Source of the DNA: Parapristionchus giblindavisi
Lineage: Eukaryota > Nematoda > Chromadorea > Rhabditida > Diplogasteridae
Length of the DNA: 64,000 bases
Assembly (NCBI GenBank): GCA_943737045.1
Contig: CALSFV010000009.1
Location: 1,364,001 to 1,428,000, forward strand
Direction: 5' to 3'
Shown piece after piece: positions 29,727 through 42,229 of this stretch. The notes under the pieces were generated by a model, which saw nothing but the letters and a program-made list of their open reading frames with translations, ran no database searches and was not told the DNA's origin. The first letter of the stretch is position 1. Each line of letters opens with the position of its first letter. The position numbers were made by a program, and so were the translations under genes.

Positions 29727-32610
29727 TGCATCTATCTGAGAGAATTCAACAACTGGAATATTTTTTGGTATCGATGAAAAATGAATTTTTCAGTTTTATG
29801 TGTGATAATTACAAGCTCCATGAGTGAAGTACACTGGTACTTGGAAATTGCTTCCAATTGAAAATTCGCTTCAGGGGGTGACCACAGAACGATTTGGCGC
29901 CGTTTCCTAAAAAGTTTATTTCGAATCTAATCGATTCGGGAGTGGGTGCAATGGACTCCTTAGCTAATTCTAAGAAACTATTGCCGAGTAGAGTTTTTCG
30001 ATCAAAGGTCAACGAAGGCTGGAATCAGAAATTTTCGAAAATAATTTCACATTAAATAAATTCTCACTATTTTCCCATGGAGAAAGTAAATTTTTTATTG
30101 GCTTAATAGCTTCTAAATATTATAACACATCTTCAGTTTAAAAATTGTAATTTATAAAAAATTGGAAATTTATGTACAAAGCAATTTTGTTCGTTGGACT
30201 TAATTGTGGTGAGGATTAGCGACGTTCCCTAAAAAGTTTATTTCGAATCCTATCGATTCAGAAGTGGGCGCATTCGAATCCTTGTCCAATTCTAAGAAAC
30301 TATTGCTGAGGAGAGTTTTTCGATTAACGGTCAACGAACGCTGGAATTGGGAATTTTCGGAAAAAAATGTTTACATTAAAATAATTCTCACTATTTTCCC
30401 ATGGCGAATGTAAACTTTTTATTTGCTCAATCGCTGTTACATATCATAACGCATCTTCAGTTAAAAAAAGCGTAATTTATAAAAAAATATAAATTTGTGT
30501 TCGAATCAATTTTGTCGTTGTTGTATGAATTATGGTGAGGAATTGTGGTAACGGCAAGAAGGCGAGATTTCCTAATCGATTTTTTGTCGCTTTTCTGCTA
30601 GTTTCGTGCGTATTTCAACGCAATGGCACGAGTATTTGACTGTTCATCCGGTGGTTCGGAGTGCAGCTGTAGTTGGGCAGTGTTGCTCACCAGGGCTGGG
30701 ATTTCCGTTTTTCCGATTTTCCGAATTTTCCGATTTTCCGACCTTTTTCGGAAAATTTTGATTTTCCGATTTTCCGAAAAATTTTCGGAAAATTCGGAAA
30801 ATTTCTAGTGACTAAAATACATTAAATAAAACATTTTTCTCATGAAAATATACATTTAAAAAAAAACAAAAATCAGTACTAAAATTTTTTTCATTTCGAT
30901 TTTTTTATATGTATGCTGACCAAAGTATACTGTACTCGAAATTAACATCAATCCTGATAGGTGGCAACTCTATCCCAACCAGATTCGCAACCTTTGACCT
31001 ATAGGCCATTATAATGGCCATTTGACCATTATAATGGTATGACAAAATTCTTCTTTTTCTCCCGTATTCACTCTCGCCTTTCTCCTAACAAGGGAACTCT
31101 CTCAACTTAATGCGGCCATATGACATGGGAATAATTTACCTGAATCAGTTTTCGATGCTGATTACGAATCCGTTATCAAACGTTGCCCAATCGAGCCGAG
31201 AATCGAGAAAATCGATCTTGAAATTCGACTATTTGATTCGAAAATTCACTACTTACCTACAATATCCACTAAATTACAGCAGGAGGTGTTTGGATTATTG
31301 ATGGATGAGTTTATGAACGCATTGGGATGGTTTATATAGGAAGTCTCACGAATTTCCGAATAAACTAGCGAATTTGAATATCGATTTTCTCGAATCTCAG
31401 CTCGATTGGGCAACGTTTGAAAACGGATTCGTAATCAGCATCGAAAACTGATTCAGGTAAATTATTCCCATGTAATATGGCCACATTAAGTTGGGATACT
31501 TCCCTTGTAAGTATCATTTCTCTTCTCCTGTACATTATTTCGCTCAATCTCTCTCGGCCATGAAAATATTGAGCAGTTGCACATTCAAAAAATTAACACC
31601 AGAGAATACGAACTCAATAGTTCACCAACGATGTTGTTATATTTTTATATTTTGATTTTCAAAATAAACTTATTGCCAATATCGCTTTTAGTATTTGCAG
31701 AACAATAACAACTTTTAAGAAAATATTTTCCGAAAACTTTCCGAATTTTCCGAAAATATTTTCGGAAATTTCCGTTTTTCCGATTTTCCGAAAATATTTT
31801 TTCCGAACAGCCCTGTTGCTCACTATTCTAATCATCATTGTGATGTAATTTTTATTCTATTCACTTATTCGTATACGTGCGAATATGTGTTATGATATGT
31901 AGCAGCGATTGAGCAAATTAAAAGTTTACATTCGTCATGGGAAAATAGTGAGAATTAATTTAATGTAAACATTTTTTTCCGAAAATTCGCAATTCCAGCG
32001 TTCGTTGACCTTTAATCGAAAAACACTCCTTAGCAATAGTTTCTTTGAATTAGACAAGGATTCGAATGCGCCCACTCCCGAATCGCCAGGATTTGAAATA
32101 AACTTTTTAGGGAACGTCGCCAATCCTCACCACAATTAAGTCCAACGAACAAAATTGATATGTACATAAATTTCCAATTTTTTATAAATTACAATTTTTA
32201 AAGTGAAGATGTGTTATAATATTTAGAAGCTATTAAGCAAATAAAAAATTTACTTTCTCCATGGGAAAATAGTGAGAATTAATTTAATGTGAAATTATTT
32301 TCGAAAATTTCTTATTCCAGCCTTCGTTGGCCTTTGATCGAAAAACTCTCTTCGGCAATAGTTTCTTAGAATTAGCCAAGGAGTCCATTGCGCCCACTCC
32401 AGAATCGATTGGTATCGAAATAAACTTTTTAGGAAACGGCGCCAAATCGTTCTGTGGTCACCCCCTGAAGCGAATTTTCAATTGGAAGCAATTTCCAAGC
32501 ACCAGTGTACTTCACTCATGGAGCCTGTAATTATCACACATAAAACAGTAAAATTCATTTTTCATCGATACCGCTCATATGTCGACTGTCGAAGATAGAG
32601 TGATATAAAA
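29727..32610. mobile_element. Long palindromic element with conserved 67-aa frame in both arms
   Basis: Arms of about 0.95 kb (29727-30690 and 31816-32610) are inverted copies. Each contains an open frame (29809-30012 minus, 32327-32530 plus) with NSFLELAKESIAPTPESI, EINFLGNGAKSFCGHPLKRI and FNWKQFPSTSVLHSWSL-stop, preceded by an AG acceptor-like TATTCCAG. The same frame recurs in both arms of 58007-60691. The centre is occupied by an hAT insertion (30691-31815). The outer ends (CTATCTGAG) are related to those of 58007-60691, but the target duplication is not clear here. Confidence 0.65.
30691..31815. mobile_element. hAT non-autonomous element nested in the palindrome
   Basis: Ends CAGGGCTG and CAGCCCTG are flanked by an exact 8-bp duplication TTGCTCAC (30683-30690, 31816-31823). 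Subterminal runs of TTTTCCGATTTTCCG are inverted at the two ends. A further inverted pair inside (about 31085-31245 and 31365-31535, GATTACGAATCCGTTATC region) is itself a palindrome. No transposase. Confidence 0.9.
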
Positions 32611-32956
32611 GGTTTGAATAATTTATTCTCGACTCTCGCTTGCTAACATAGCTGCGCTCATATTTCAGCGGTTATTTTCGAAAATGCAAACCTTGCAAAG
32701 ACGATCATGGAGCGTCCTTCTCTTCCCCATCATCTAATTTTTTTAAAAAATTACAGCTCTAGTTAAATAGCATGATTTAAAAAAAAACTTGTGAACGTTG
32801 TCAAACTTTGTCGCAATTTGTCACAAATGTTTCACGTTTTTTACCCTATTTCTTGTTCAAAGAAGCTTATGAACTGTGGGTTTTCATCATTTTACGGAAA
32901 CAAATGCACTCAATCGATATTCTATCCATTGCAATAGGGTATACTATATAAACGAG

Positions 32957-33177
32957 TTCCATCTGTCCTGGGTTCGATTCCCGGTCGTTTCACCGCTTCC
33001 GCCTCACCAAGGCTCCTGAAAGGGGAATTGGTAGTGACTCGATCACGCGGTAAAGTAGGTCCGAAGAAGAGATTAGGCCCTCCGGACTGAATTGGCCTTG
33101 AAAGATCACTGGCCTTGCAGTGATCACCCGCAGGACTTCGTGTGCCTTGAATAACGGGTTATACCTTTACCTTTTTT
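32957..33177 (+). mobile_element. SINE-like retroposon with 12-bp target duplication
   Basis: The flanks TATATAAACGAG are identical at 32945-32956 and 33178-33189. Near the start lies CTGGGTTCGATTCCCGG, a perfect tRNA T-arm/B-box. The A-box half is absent, as in a 5'-truncated tRNA-derived SINE. The body continues to a TACCTTTACCTTTTTT tail. Target duplication plus 3' simple tail imply copy-and-paste by a LINE. Confidence 0.75.
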
Positions 33178-33715
33178 TATATAAACGAGAATGAAATGAT
33201 TGGAAAAGTAATAGAAGCAGCGAGAGGCATATGCTCTCATCCATTAGCTTACGCATACCAATATCGGAAACAAAATGCTAAATCTATTCGCTTCTCGAAC
33301 TTCATATCAAATCGTGTTTTAGCAATTGGAATAAATTTATTATTAGTTATATTATCTGCCAAAGTTAAATCTTTCCGCAAAAGTATAAATTTGTCGTTAT
33401 TTGAAAAAATCAAAATCAACGAAAACCAAAATCAAAATCAGAAACGAAAATCAGAGAATGCACTCTCCTCCTTCTACACACTCTCTCGCCCCATTTTCGA
33501 TTCCTTTGTGAATTTTGAACACTATCTACATTAGTATGACGATAAAGAATTAGGTTTTTTTATTAGGTTGGTGAATTACACTGATCAAGACAAGTAGGAG
33601 TCCAAACAAATCCAAAATACGAAACGACAAAACGCCAGGTAGAGCGCCCAGTTGCTACTCGGCTAATTTCAAGAAGAAACTGAAACAAGTTCAAAAAGAG
33701 CAAGTTCACGCTTAC

Positions 33716-35075
33716 ATGATTGATATTAGCCGCCCGGAATACGCCAGAGGCCTCCAATTGGCGCCAGAGATTGCCAATGTGCTCCTCCACCCACTCGTCT
33801 TCTCGTCCTGATCAGGATTTATGATTATTGTATATTATAATATATAAATTCATTTAAAAATATGTCACTTCGTCTAGATTTCACACATTTCTTCTGACGG
33901 CGTAAGATTAATATTACCTGAGCGTGCAGGGCGACAAACTGCGAGTCCAGTTGCTGCAACAGAGTCGGATGGCGCGAGGGATGTAGAATCTGTATTTTAC
34001 CGACATTTTTCAAAGCAAAATATTGATTGAATTCTGAATGCAAATCGATACAATGTGTCATTAGGAAGAAAATATTGTTCAACAATATTCGATAATGAGG
34101 CAAAAAATCAATAAATCGATAAGGGAATATTGTAGAAATAAAATTGATAAAGTGGGGTAAAAAAACAATAAATCGATAATCAATCAATACCTATTGATCC
34201 ACATCTCCACCAAACATTCTTCAGCCAGTGATTTCTCTCGTTGAACATGGGCTGAGAGACGATCGAGCGCTGCCTGAAATCAATCAATAATTATGCAATT
34301 ACACATTTATTATAAAATCATTTGAAATAATTTCAATCAATTGTCGTATTCGAAGGAGAATTGTTTCTTTCTTTCACCGCTAATCTTATTTGCCATAGTA
34401 ATTATAATAATAAATTTATCACGTCAAGCGATCATCCCTAGGTGGGGATGGAACGAGTAAAGTCATGACTATTCGTACTCCACCATGTAGATCCGATAGT
34501 TCTTGTCAAAGCATCCCTCCATCTCGGTGGAGGTCGTCCAGCAACGCAAGAGCGAGAGCGCGATTTGTCATAGGTAAAACATAAATTTGGTAGGATGAAT
34601 CGGGCAGATCTCTCGAGGTGGATTTCAGACGCGAGAACAAAGGGACCTTGCCGTACATAGGCGCCGACATGGGGGGTGACCCCTGTAAAATTAGGGCATT
34701 TCGAAAAAAAGCCCCCCCCCCCCGGAAAAAATTAACCATTTTTCGTTTTGATGCCCCTTGTAGAACCGATCTCCAGGCATCCCGCGTACCTTCAACGCAA
34801 TCATAACCAATAATTAATATTACCTTCCTCCACATTCATTGTCAGAGTACACTAACGAATATTCTACCTAAACTACCATAACAGTAACCGATCAATAAAT
34901 AACTTTCGTACCATCATTCTACTGTAACCAATAAATCAATAACTACTGTAACCAATGAATCAACGACTACCGTACCTGTAGTCACAACAGCGACAGTCTC
35001 GTCTGCTGCAGGTAGAGTGTGTAGGAGGCACCACGTCGATGATCCTCGCGCAGTGAACGGAGAAGATTGCGCACT
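33716..35075 (-). pseudogene. GAPVD1/RME-6-like helical region before VPS9, decayed
   Basis: Minus-strand exons are 34976-35075 (VRNLLRSLREDHRR, ASYTLYLQQTRLSL), 34191-34273 (AALDRLSAHVQREKSLAEEC), 33918-33989 (HPTLLQQLDSQFVALHAQ) and 33716-33807 (DEKTEWVEEHIGNLW-like). In order they match the bundle just before the VPS9 domain of GAPVD1 (KLLASIAEDYRKRAPYIAYL ... DDKTAQVEDFLQFLY, recalled from the human protein). Defects: an in-frame TGA near the end of the first exon, caused by 3 extra bases relative to 45314-45410, and a one-base deletion in the last exon (92 instead of 93 bases). The junction of the second and third exon is also out of phase. The VPS9 part does not follow; below 33700 the DNA is unrelated. 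Confidence 0.65.
34445..34670 (-). other. Coding-like patch in intron, unassigned
   Basis: Two overlapping minus-strand frames look protein-like: SRDLPDSSYQIYVLPMTN in one, and WTTSTEMEGCFDKNYRIYMV with EYE-stop in another. They would fit one exon with a frameshift, but no family is recognised and no copy exists elsewhere in the window. Confidence 0.2.
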
Positions 35076-35872
35076 CTGACAACAAATATTGACCAGAATA
35101 ATAAATATTCTCAATAATAGATTCTCTGACAAATTAATAAACAGCAGCAACGTGAGTGTGAACGATACTTTTTCAACAAACAATGAATAAATAATCTCGA
35201 CGATCCATCCCAACCACGAACTTTTTGTAACAATAAGGCATGACCAGTGGCTTTCTCGTTTCAAACTCTAATGATGACCCTAAGGTGTCTCCATTTATCC
35301 GCTATAGATACTTTTTCAAACAATGAATAAATAATCTCGACGATCCATCCCAACCACGAACTTTTTGTGACAATAAGGCATGACCAGTGGCTTTCTCGTT
35401 TCAAACTCTAATTATTATTCTACACTCAAAAAATCTTGTACTTCAGCAGGAACCAAACAATACAGTCACAAACCACAAAACAACCCGAGTCAGCCGCCTA
35501 TCAGTGACCTGTCGGCTTCTTGTCTCAGTGACCACTCATTATGGTACAACTCCCTCCCCTCACCGTTACGCAACCCTAATGGAAGTTCAAAATTAAATGG
35601 AAGTCAGGGAACAAGCAAAAGCATAAGAAAGAATAAAAGACAAAGTCACAAATTGGAAGCCCATAATGAGCGAGTGAAGAGGTCTCGAAGATTTAGGTTT
35701 GACCGATCGCAAATAAGGTTGAAGATGAAAGAAAGTAGCACTTGTACGGCAATTGAACATTCAAATAAATAAATAGATTGCCCACACTCTCGCACTTTCT
35801 TTGCTTTGAACAAGAGAAGCTTAGAGTATCAAATTAGCGGTATTTTCTTACAGGCACAGTCTGATTGTTAGC

Positions 35873-35940
35873 TAATGCCGCTCTGGCTTCGCTCTCTCGC
35901 TTTCTTTGTCTTCGAGAGAGCGTTGCCAGAGTGGAGAGTT
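35873..35940. repeat. Small hairpin repeat (GCTCTGGC ... GCCAGAG)
   Basis: CCGCTCTGGCTTCGCTCTCT is mirrored by AGAGAGCGTTGCCAGAGTGG. Identical at 47715-47780; a related hairpin lies in an intron at about 13785-13850. Confidence 0.6.
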
Positions 35941-36861
35941 TCAACTTATCTCGGGCCTTTAAACACATTGTAATTGATACATTTCAAGAATGAGACATAT
36001 ATTTAAGTATCTATAAAATCCGTGATTGCGCTGAGAATGTATGGTGGATGATACACCTTCCCCTGAATGAGACATATATTTAAGTATCTATAAAATCCGT
36101 GATTGCGCTGAGAATGTATGGTGGATGATACACCTTCCCTCCGCGCATTTTCATGTTTCACAATGCCCCGAGATGCACAACGCCTATGAGCAGAATGATC
36201 ATAACGGAGCACATAAAGATATTATTATTAACCTGGTGCTTCCTAATCCCAAGTGGAATCTCGGCTAACTACCGTGAGTCAGATGTAGAAACAATGGTCG
36301 AATTATATAATATCAATAACTCAGCATTACCAGTGACTTTCTCGTTTCAGACAATTCACATTATCCAATGTCACTCGATTCGTTTGATGCTCCACCTTTA
36401 CATTACGCCAAAATAATAAATACTCTCAAAGACTACAAAACAGTAGAAACGTGAGTGTGCTTCATCCACGACGGTCTACTTCACATATCAATTACACTCC
36501 AGCCAAGAGAGCCTATCAGTTACCTGTCGCTTTCTCGTTTCAAACTCTAATGATTATTCTAAAGTTACTCCATTTATCCGCTATAGAAGCTTCCTCAGCA
36601 ACTAATAAATAAATACTCTCCACGGTCCACCCCAACTACGAACTACCTTTTGTGACAATAAGCATGACCAGTGGCTTTCTCGTTTCAATCACTACTGATT
36701 AATCTGCATTCACTTCCCTTCTTTGATACCTGAGTGATCTTTTCAATCACAGTGATTACACCAATTGATTGTATTCATTTTTATTCATTTATTTTTATTC
36801 ATTTAATTATTCACCATAAAAAATCGAAATTTTCGCAGCTCCAATGGAAGTTCAAATTTAA

Positions 36862-37500
36862 GAGACCGGCTCGGTAAGAATCGAGCATTTTGACCCCCTG
36901 CCGGACATTCGCGAGGACTTTCGATCTGGCCCTCCATACTTTCATCATAGACACATACCGGGGGCAGACCGATGAAAGTTATAGTGAAAATGCCCTGAGG
37001 CTCAAACCCGGCTCACATATGTCACATCAAATAAAAAATTGAAAAATTCATAACTTTTCAATCGCGATAGCTAGGACTTTTATTTCTTTTTATTGGTAAA
37101 TACTACCGTAATCGTAATGCAGCATGTTTCTTTCATATAAATCGGTTGGAAGGTGGAGTATGGCAACCAAGGTTGTACCGTTGTTATCAGTAGGAGTGTA
37201 CGCTATTGCACTACCGTAATCGCCAGGAATCGCGAACTGATTTTTTTGAGTCGACCCATGATTCTCAACCATGTTCATGGTTGAGAATGGCTGATGTCGA
37301 AAAATTCATGACGATCCCAGACCAAATACTATGGCATTATATCAACAGTGAGCCAACTTTTATTTATCTGGATACCTCAGGGCATTTTCACTATAACTTT
37401 CATCGGTCTGCCCCCTGTGTCTATGATGAAAGTATGGAGCACCAGATCGAAAGTCCTCGCGAATGTCCGGACCATGCTCGAGTCTTACCGAGCCGGTCTC
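36862..37500. mobile_element. piggyBac-type MITE, 639 bp, TTAA duplication
   Basis: Ends GAGACCGGCTCGGTAAGA and TCTTACCGAGCCGGTCTC, inverted arms of about 140 bp, and TTAA on both sides (36858-36861, 37501-37504). Unoccupied versions of the same flank exist at 35591 and 47434 (AATTAAA(A/T)GGAAGTCAGG), giving direct proof of insertion. A central perfect hairpin (ATTCTCAACCATG and complement, about 37260-37290) is present. Frames inside it are not genes. Confidence 0.95.
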
Positions 37501-37504
37501 TTAA

Positions 37505-38658
37505 AAGGAAGTCAGGGAACAAGCAAAAGCATAAGAAAGAATAAAGGACAAAGTCACAAATTGGAAGCCCATAATGAGCGAGTGAAGAGATCTCGGCTTT
37601 AAAGACAACACAAGGTCAACACAAGGTTGCGAGAACGGCAGGCTAATATGGAGATGTACTCGAGAGAAAGATACATAAAACCAAAAGCCAACTTCCGTTT
37701 TTATCCTGTGGCCCTCAATCTCTTGCAATCCCATGTCTAACACTCAATATAAAAAAATATTTTATTAATTAAACAATCGACAACCTATTACAGTATACAT
37801 TGATGAAAGATCAGAGATCAAAGATCAAAGATCAAAGATCACCGAGTGCTTATTAAGCACGGGGAATATAAGTGAACAACGGGAGAGAAAGAGGACATAT
37901 TAAAGATATGATCGATTGATTGATGGGCGAAAGGTGGAAAACTCATTCGAGGGAGTTGATCAATTGCTCTGATAGTCAATTGCCTCGAGATATAATAGGC
38001 CGATAGCAGATCATGAATATATATTTGATGGGATAAATAAATAAATATAAAAAATAGCGATAAATGAGGGGCATAGAGAACGAAAGTATTATTTCTCTCG
38101 TTTTCTAGAAAGCCTTGAGAGAAAAATGTACTATTTACCTAGTTTTCGGGAATATACTGAGAGTAAAGTAACTATTATTAATAAAATATACTCGAACTAT
38201 TATTAATAAAAGATCAAAAGTTCAAAGTTCGAAGCAATCGATACTCTTACAACTAACCAGCACGACCGCTCACCTAGAAAACTGGTTTATAGTGTACTCG
38301 TCATCAAAGGTAAATGGACCCCGAGGCAGAATACAGTGAATACATGGTAACATATTGCCTGTGCTGACTCGACGAAAGCAATCGGAAGTCACTTTCCTTG
38401 CCCGAATTCATCTATCCCAAAGATTAACTGTCGGTAGTGGGCAGTCAAAAACAATCAAAATGAGGCAAGACAGGGGAAGGCATATATAAAGGGACAACGG
38501 AAGTCATCGGTCTATCGACTACTGTAATACATAGGGAACGATTGTTGCATCAGTGCGAGCAGAGGTTGCCTAATGCCTAAGGAAGTCTATCACACAATGC
38601 CTAAGGAAGTCTATCACTGAGGTATAAAGTTCAAAGAGCAAGGTTCAAAAATCAAAGA
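37505..38658. other. 3' flank of TADA1-like copy 2
   Basis: No gene is seen. The block is repeated at 49339-50492 (near identical) and, with more divergence, at 55330-56341 and 1-495. It contains AAAGATC units at 37806-37842. Confidence 0.6.
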
Positions 38659-41326
38659 TCACTGCTCTCCACTTGTCACGGTTTCAGTTTCAGTGTTAGG
38701 CTCTGCGAATTTTATCATCAACTTCTTCTTCATTTCCTCGTCATGGAACTGCGTCCATAATGCTGTGCCGTCGGCCATCTGAAAGATCAAAGATCAAAGA
38801 TCAAAGATCAAAATTCAAAATACAAAACACAAAGATCACACAACCCACTTTCAAACCATCACAGAAGTCGCGAAGCGTCAGTCTGTGGCGTGCGCGCCGC
38901 AGGATCCCTGAAAAAAATCAATCTATTTAAAAATCAATAATTAAAAGAGTACTGTAGTCCATCAATCGATAAATCAATCAATAACCATACGTCGTGGTGT
39001 TTAGCCGCAGTGCGCCTGACGGCGCGACCAGATACGGTAGACGAATCTGAATAACAAAGGAATGGGTAGAATATTTCATAAGAAAAATCGATAATCTTTT
39101 GCATAACGATAGATAAAAATCAATAAAATCAGATACCGATCGTACCTTGACGGCGACTTCGATTATACCCTTGATGAGGTAGACAAGCGCCTCGGCCACG
39201 ATCTCTCCGACGTCCGGAGGCATCTGAAATGAGCAGGGAATGAGCGTTACTTACGAATCCGTCGTAGCTGGAAACGCAATACTCTATTTCAACGACATTT
39301 AGGTCATTGCATGCGCTTCTCTTTTAGCTCTCTGGAAATAGAGAACAAAACGCGCAAAAGTGAGAGTAGAAAGTGAGAGTGGGTGGTGCAGAAAGAGTAC
39401 ACAAAACGTGTGTTTTGTAACATTTCACCAAGTTTTCACTATGTTGTAGAAACGCTGTATGGCCTCTGTTCCTTCCACCTCCCCCCAGTCGGTTCTTTGT
39501 TTCGTATAATGCACTTAGCGGGCAGAGCAATGATCCTTTGTTGAGCGGTAGTTCTCTGGTATTTCCAAACTAGTAGTTTACTTACGTGACGTCACAGACT
39601 AGTAGTTTACTGCTAGTTTATGATTAGTGGAAGAACATTTGACGAAACGCAATACCGTCATTACTCTGCGCATTACTGCCTGATATGATAAATTGAACTC
39701 AATTGTGGCGCTAAAATTAATCATCTTTTCTACTCAACTCTAGGCATCGCAAACCCATCATTCAAAAGTTACGAGAAGAAAAGAAAAGCAGAGAACACTC
39801 TCTTCGTTTTACACACTCTCTCGCCTCTTTTTCAATTCTTTTCGTAACTTTTGAACAGTAAATCAGGGAGTTAGTTATATTTTAGTTTAGCACTGACCAC
39901 ACACCCACACACAAAAAATTTCAGCCAATTTGACTACCTTATTTTCGAGAAAATCAACTTTTAGTGCAGTCATTTAGCCGTTGGAGTGGAGACAACGGGC
40001 GAGAGAGTGTGATGATACGACAGAGCAGAGATACACAATCACGTCCACCCCCTACCTTCCCATGTTGGTCGCCTCTCCTGCCTCTGTGCTCTCTCGTATC
40101 ACCACACTCTCTCGCCCGTTGTCTCCACTCCAACGGCAAAATGACTGCACTAGATTTTCTCGAAAATAAGGTTGTCAAATTGGCTGAAATTTTTTCGATG
40201 GAAACATGAAGCCATTCCGGTCCGATATATGTATCTCGCATAAAACACTCTTGACTTTGAGAGAAATTTCAATTTTGAAAATTTCTGAAACTTTTACATG
40301 AAAATTAAATTTCACGGGCGTGATTGCCATCGAATTCTGCCCCTGGGAGCACAGTCTGTAAATTTTAGCACCATCTAGTGAGGAGAAATGACTAAAAAGG
40401 CGATTTCAAGGCGACGTCGTCTGGCCTCAACGGTGCATCTAGGCGCAAAATGAACATGACCATCGTCAACAGCACCCATGAGAACCCCGATCCCCAAATT
40501 TTGATTTTTTGACTGTGCCAGATTTCACATATTTTGGTCGAGTCTTAGGCAAACAACCTCATATAGGTATTTATTTATTTATTTATTTATCGTACACCAC
40601 AAGGGTATTTCAGGTATCCATGAACGGTGGCAAACACAAATGTGACGTCACAAGCGTAGACGTAGGCGTTTGACAAAAGTCCTCCGCCTACGCTTGTGAC
40701 GTCACGTTTCCGGAAAACGGTCATGGTTACGGCACCTACGGCACATTTTTGACATAATTACGACAGTGATCTTTGATCTTTAACTAACTGAGTACCCATT
40801 CAATCTAACAACAGCAACTAAAGGTTTTTCGAGATCAATACTATCAATACTATGGCTATCTCGCGACCGTATATTGATGCTACCGTACCTCGCATCCGTC
40901 AAGTAGGTGCGTGAAGAGGCGTTCGTGTGCGGCGTGTACGGTAGGTGGCAGAATCGATTGGATGAGTTCGTCAACATCGACGAGAGTGGCGCGAATACGA
41001 ATAAACCGAACGAGCACTGCCATGTAGCTGTAGGAGATATTGATTGGTTGACCGATTACGGTAACGATATTGATTGATTAACGTAACTGATTGATTGGTA
41101 TCGATGCATTACCGTAATCAATATAGACAGTAACTCTCTCACAAATAGCTCAATCAGACATCACTACCAATCGATAATCACCATCGACTACCGTATACCT
41201 GTCCATGGAAGATTGACCATCAGCGAGTCCCGCACAGATCTCCCTGACTGTATTTCTTATCTCGGCGTACGTCCGTTTCATCTTTTCCATCTTCTGCTCA
41301 CGCTCTCGCTCGTCCCACTCATCCAT
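38659..41326 (-). CDS. TADA1/Ada1-like SAGA subunit, copy 2 (complete)
   Basis: All six exons are intact: 41199-41326, 40889-41027, 39146-39223, 38986-39046, 38849-38907 and 38659-38778. Exon lengths (128, 139, 78, 61, 59, 120) equal those of the other copies, and every splice site is GT-AG. The product is about 191 aa: MDEWDERER..., YMAVLVRFICGRATLVDVDE, LIQSILPPTVHAAHERLF, THLLDGCE, MPPDVGEIVAEALVYLIKG, IRLPYLVAPSGALRLNTTTY, HRLTLRDF and LWTQFHDEEMKKKLM, ending TVTSGEQ. The VDELIQ...HAAHERLFTHLL stretch resembles the region of TADA1 reading EFDLEAHRLL...HNDFLLAIL, and EIVAEALVYLI resembles its histone-fold helix. Expected role: structural subunit of the SAGA acetyltransferase complex in the nucleus. 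The large second intron carries the fold-back elements. This is the best candidate for the functional copy, together with copy 4. Confidence 0.65.
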
Positions 41327-42229
41327 CTCAATTTTCTTCTAAAAAATCGATTTAAATATTACTAATTATTCAACAAAGGGTTACTGTATTATCCAATGCT
41401 CATAAAAAGGAGCGGAGCGAAAAACATTAAAAATTGTGTCTTTATTCTCTCAGATATCACTATTTCCAGTATTTGTCCGACTGGTTGCACATTTTTGCAT
41501 AAATACACGAACTTTAATTAATCTTTATCACCATAGCACATATTAATATTAAGAACAATTACCAGTTACGGTTGTTAACAAAATTACAACAAAAAATGTG
41601 TAAAACTATCACTTCCATGGTAGGGTTGATTTGGGCTAAACTCGAGGAGATTAGGAGTACAAAAGCGGCAAAAAGAAACGAAGTAGATGAAGTTAGTGTG
41701 CGAACAAAAGACAGAATCTGTGAACTTCCTTTCGTTTCGCCTCTTTTGAACGGAGAATTTTGGGTTACGGTATATTGATAATCAATAATCACTTATTGAT
41801 TAATAATCAATAATCACATCAATTAACCACTCAAACAATCACCAAATCCAATCGAGTTCAATGTAAAACAGGGTCCATCGGCAATTTCTAGAATCATACA
41901 AAGTTCCGGTATGACAAAATGGGTTACTTTTTTACTGCTTAAAATGTTATTTGGCCGATTATTGATTATCGATTAGTAGGGGAAACAAACGAAACTCACA
42001 TAAAAACAGATATACACAATACTATGCAAGTATAATAAAAGATACACAAATCGATTTCGACTAGCATGCAAGATTTTGTTCGAATTAATGTAATAAGTTA
42101 TATATGTAAATTATTACAATAATAATAGGGTGCAATATGTTAACAAAAATATCATAGATCACGCCAACGCAGTATCCTCTATCATAGTATAAAGATCAAG
42201 GATCAAAGATCAAAGATCAAAGATCGCAT

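Larger units (their letters stand above)
35522..38810. repeat. Segmental duplication, left copy (pairs with 47364-50640)
   Basis: About 3.3 kb is nearly identical to 47364-50640, including the TTAA element and the AAAGATC array. Differences: here an approximately 70-bp segment (GAGACATATATTTAAGTATC ... ACACCTTCCC) is tandemly doubled at 35993-36140. In the other copy that spot has an unrelated purine-rich insert of about 90 bp (47827-47915). Small indels also occur near 36790. Similarity continues at a lower level through the adjoining TADA1-like copies 2 and 3. Confidence 0.9.

Noticed and set aside
37206..37544. 112-aa plus-strand frame, repeated at 49040-49378
   Set aside because: It spans the right arm of the TTAA element and its border, and is duplicated only because the whole segment is duplicated.
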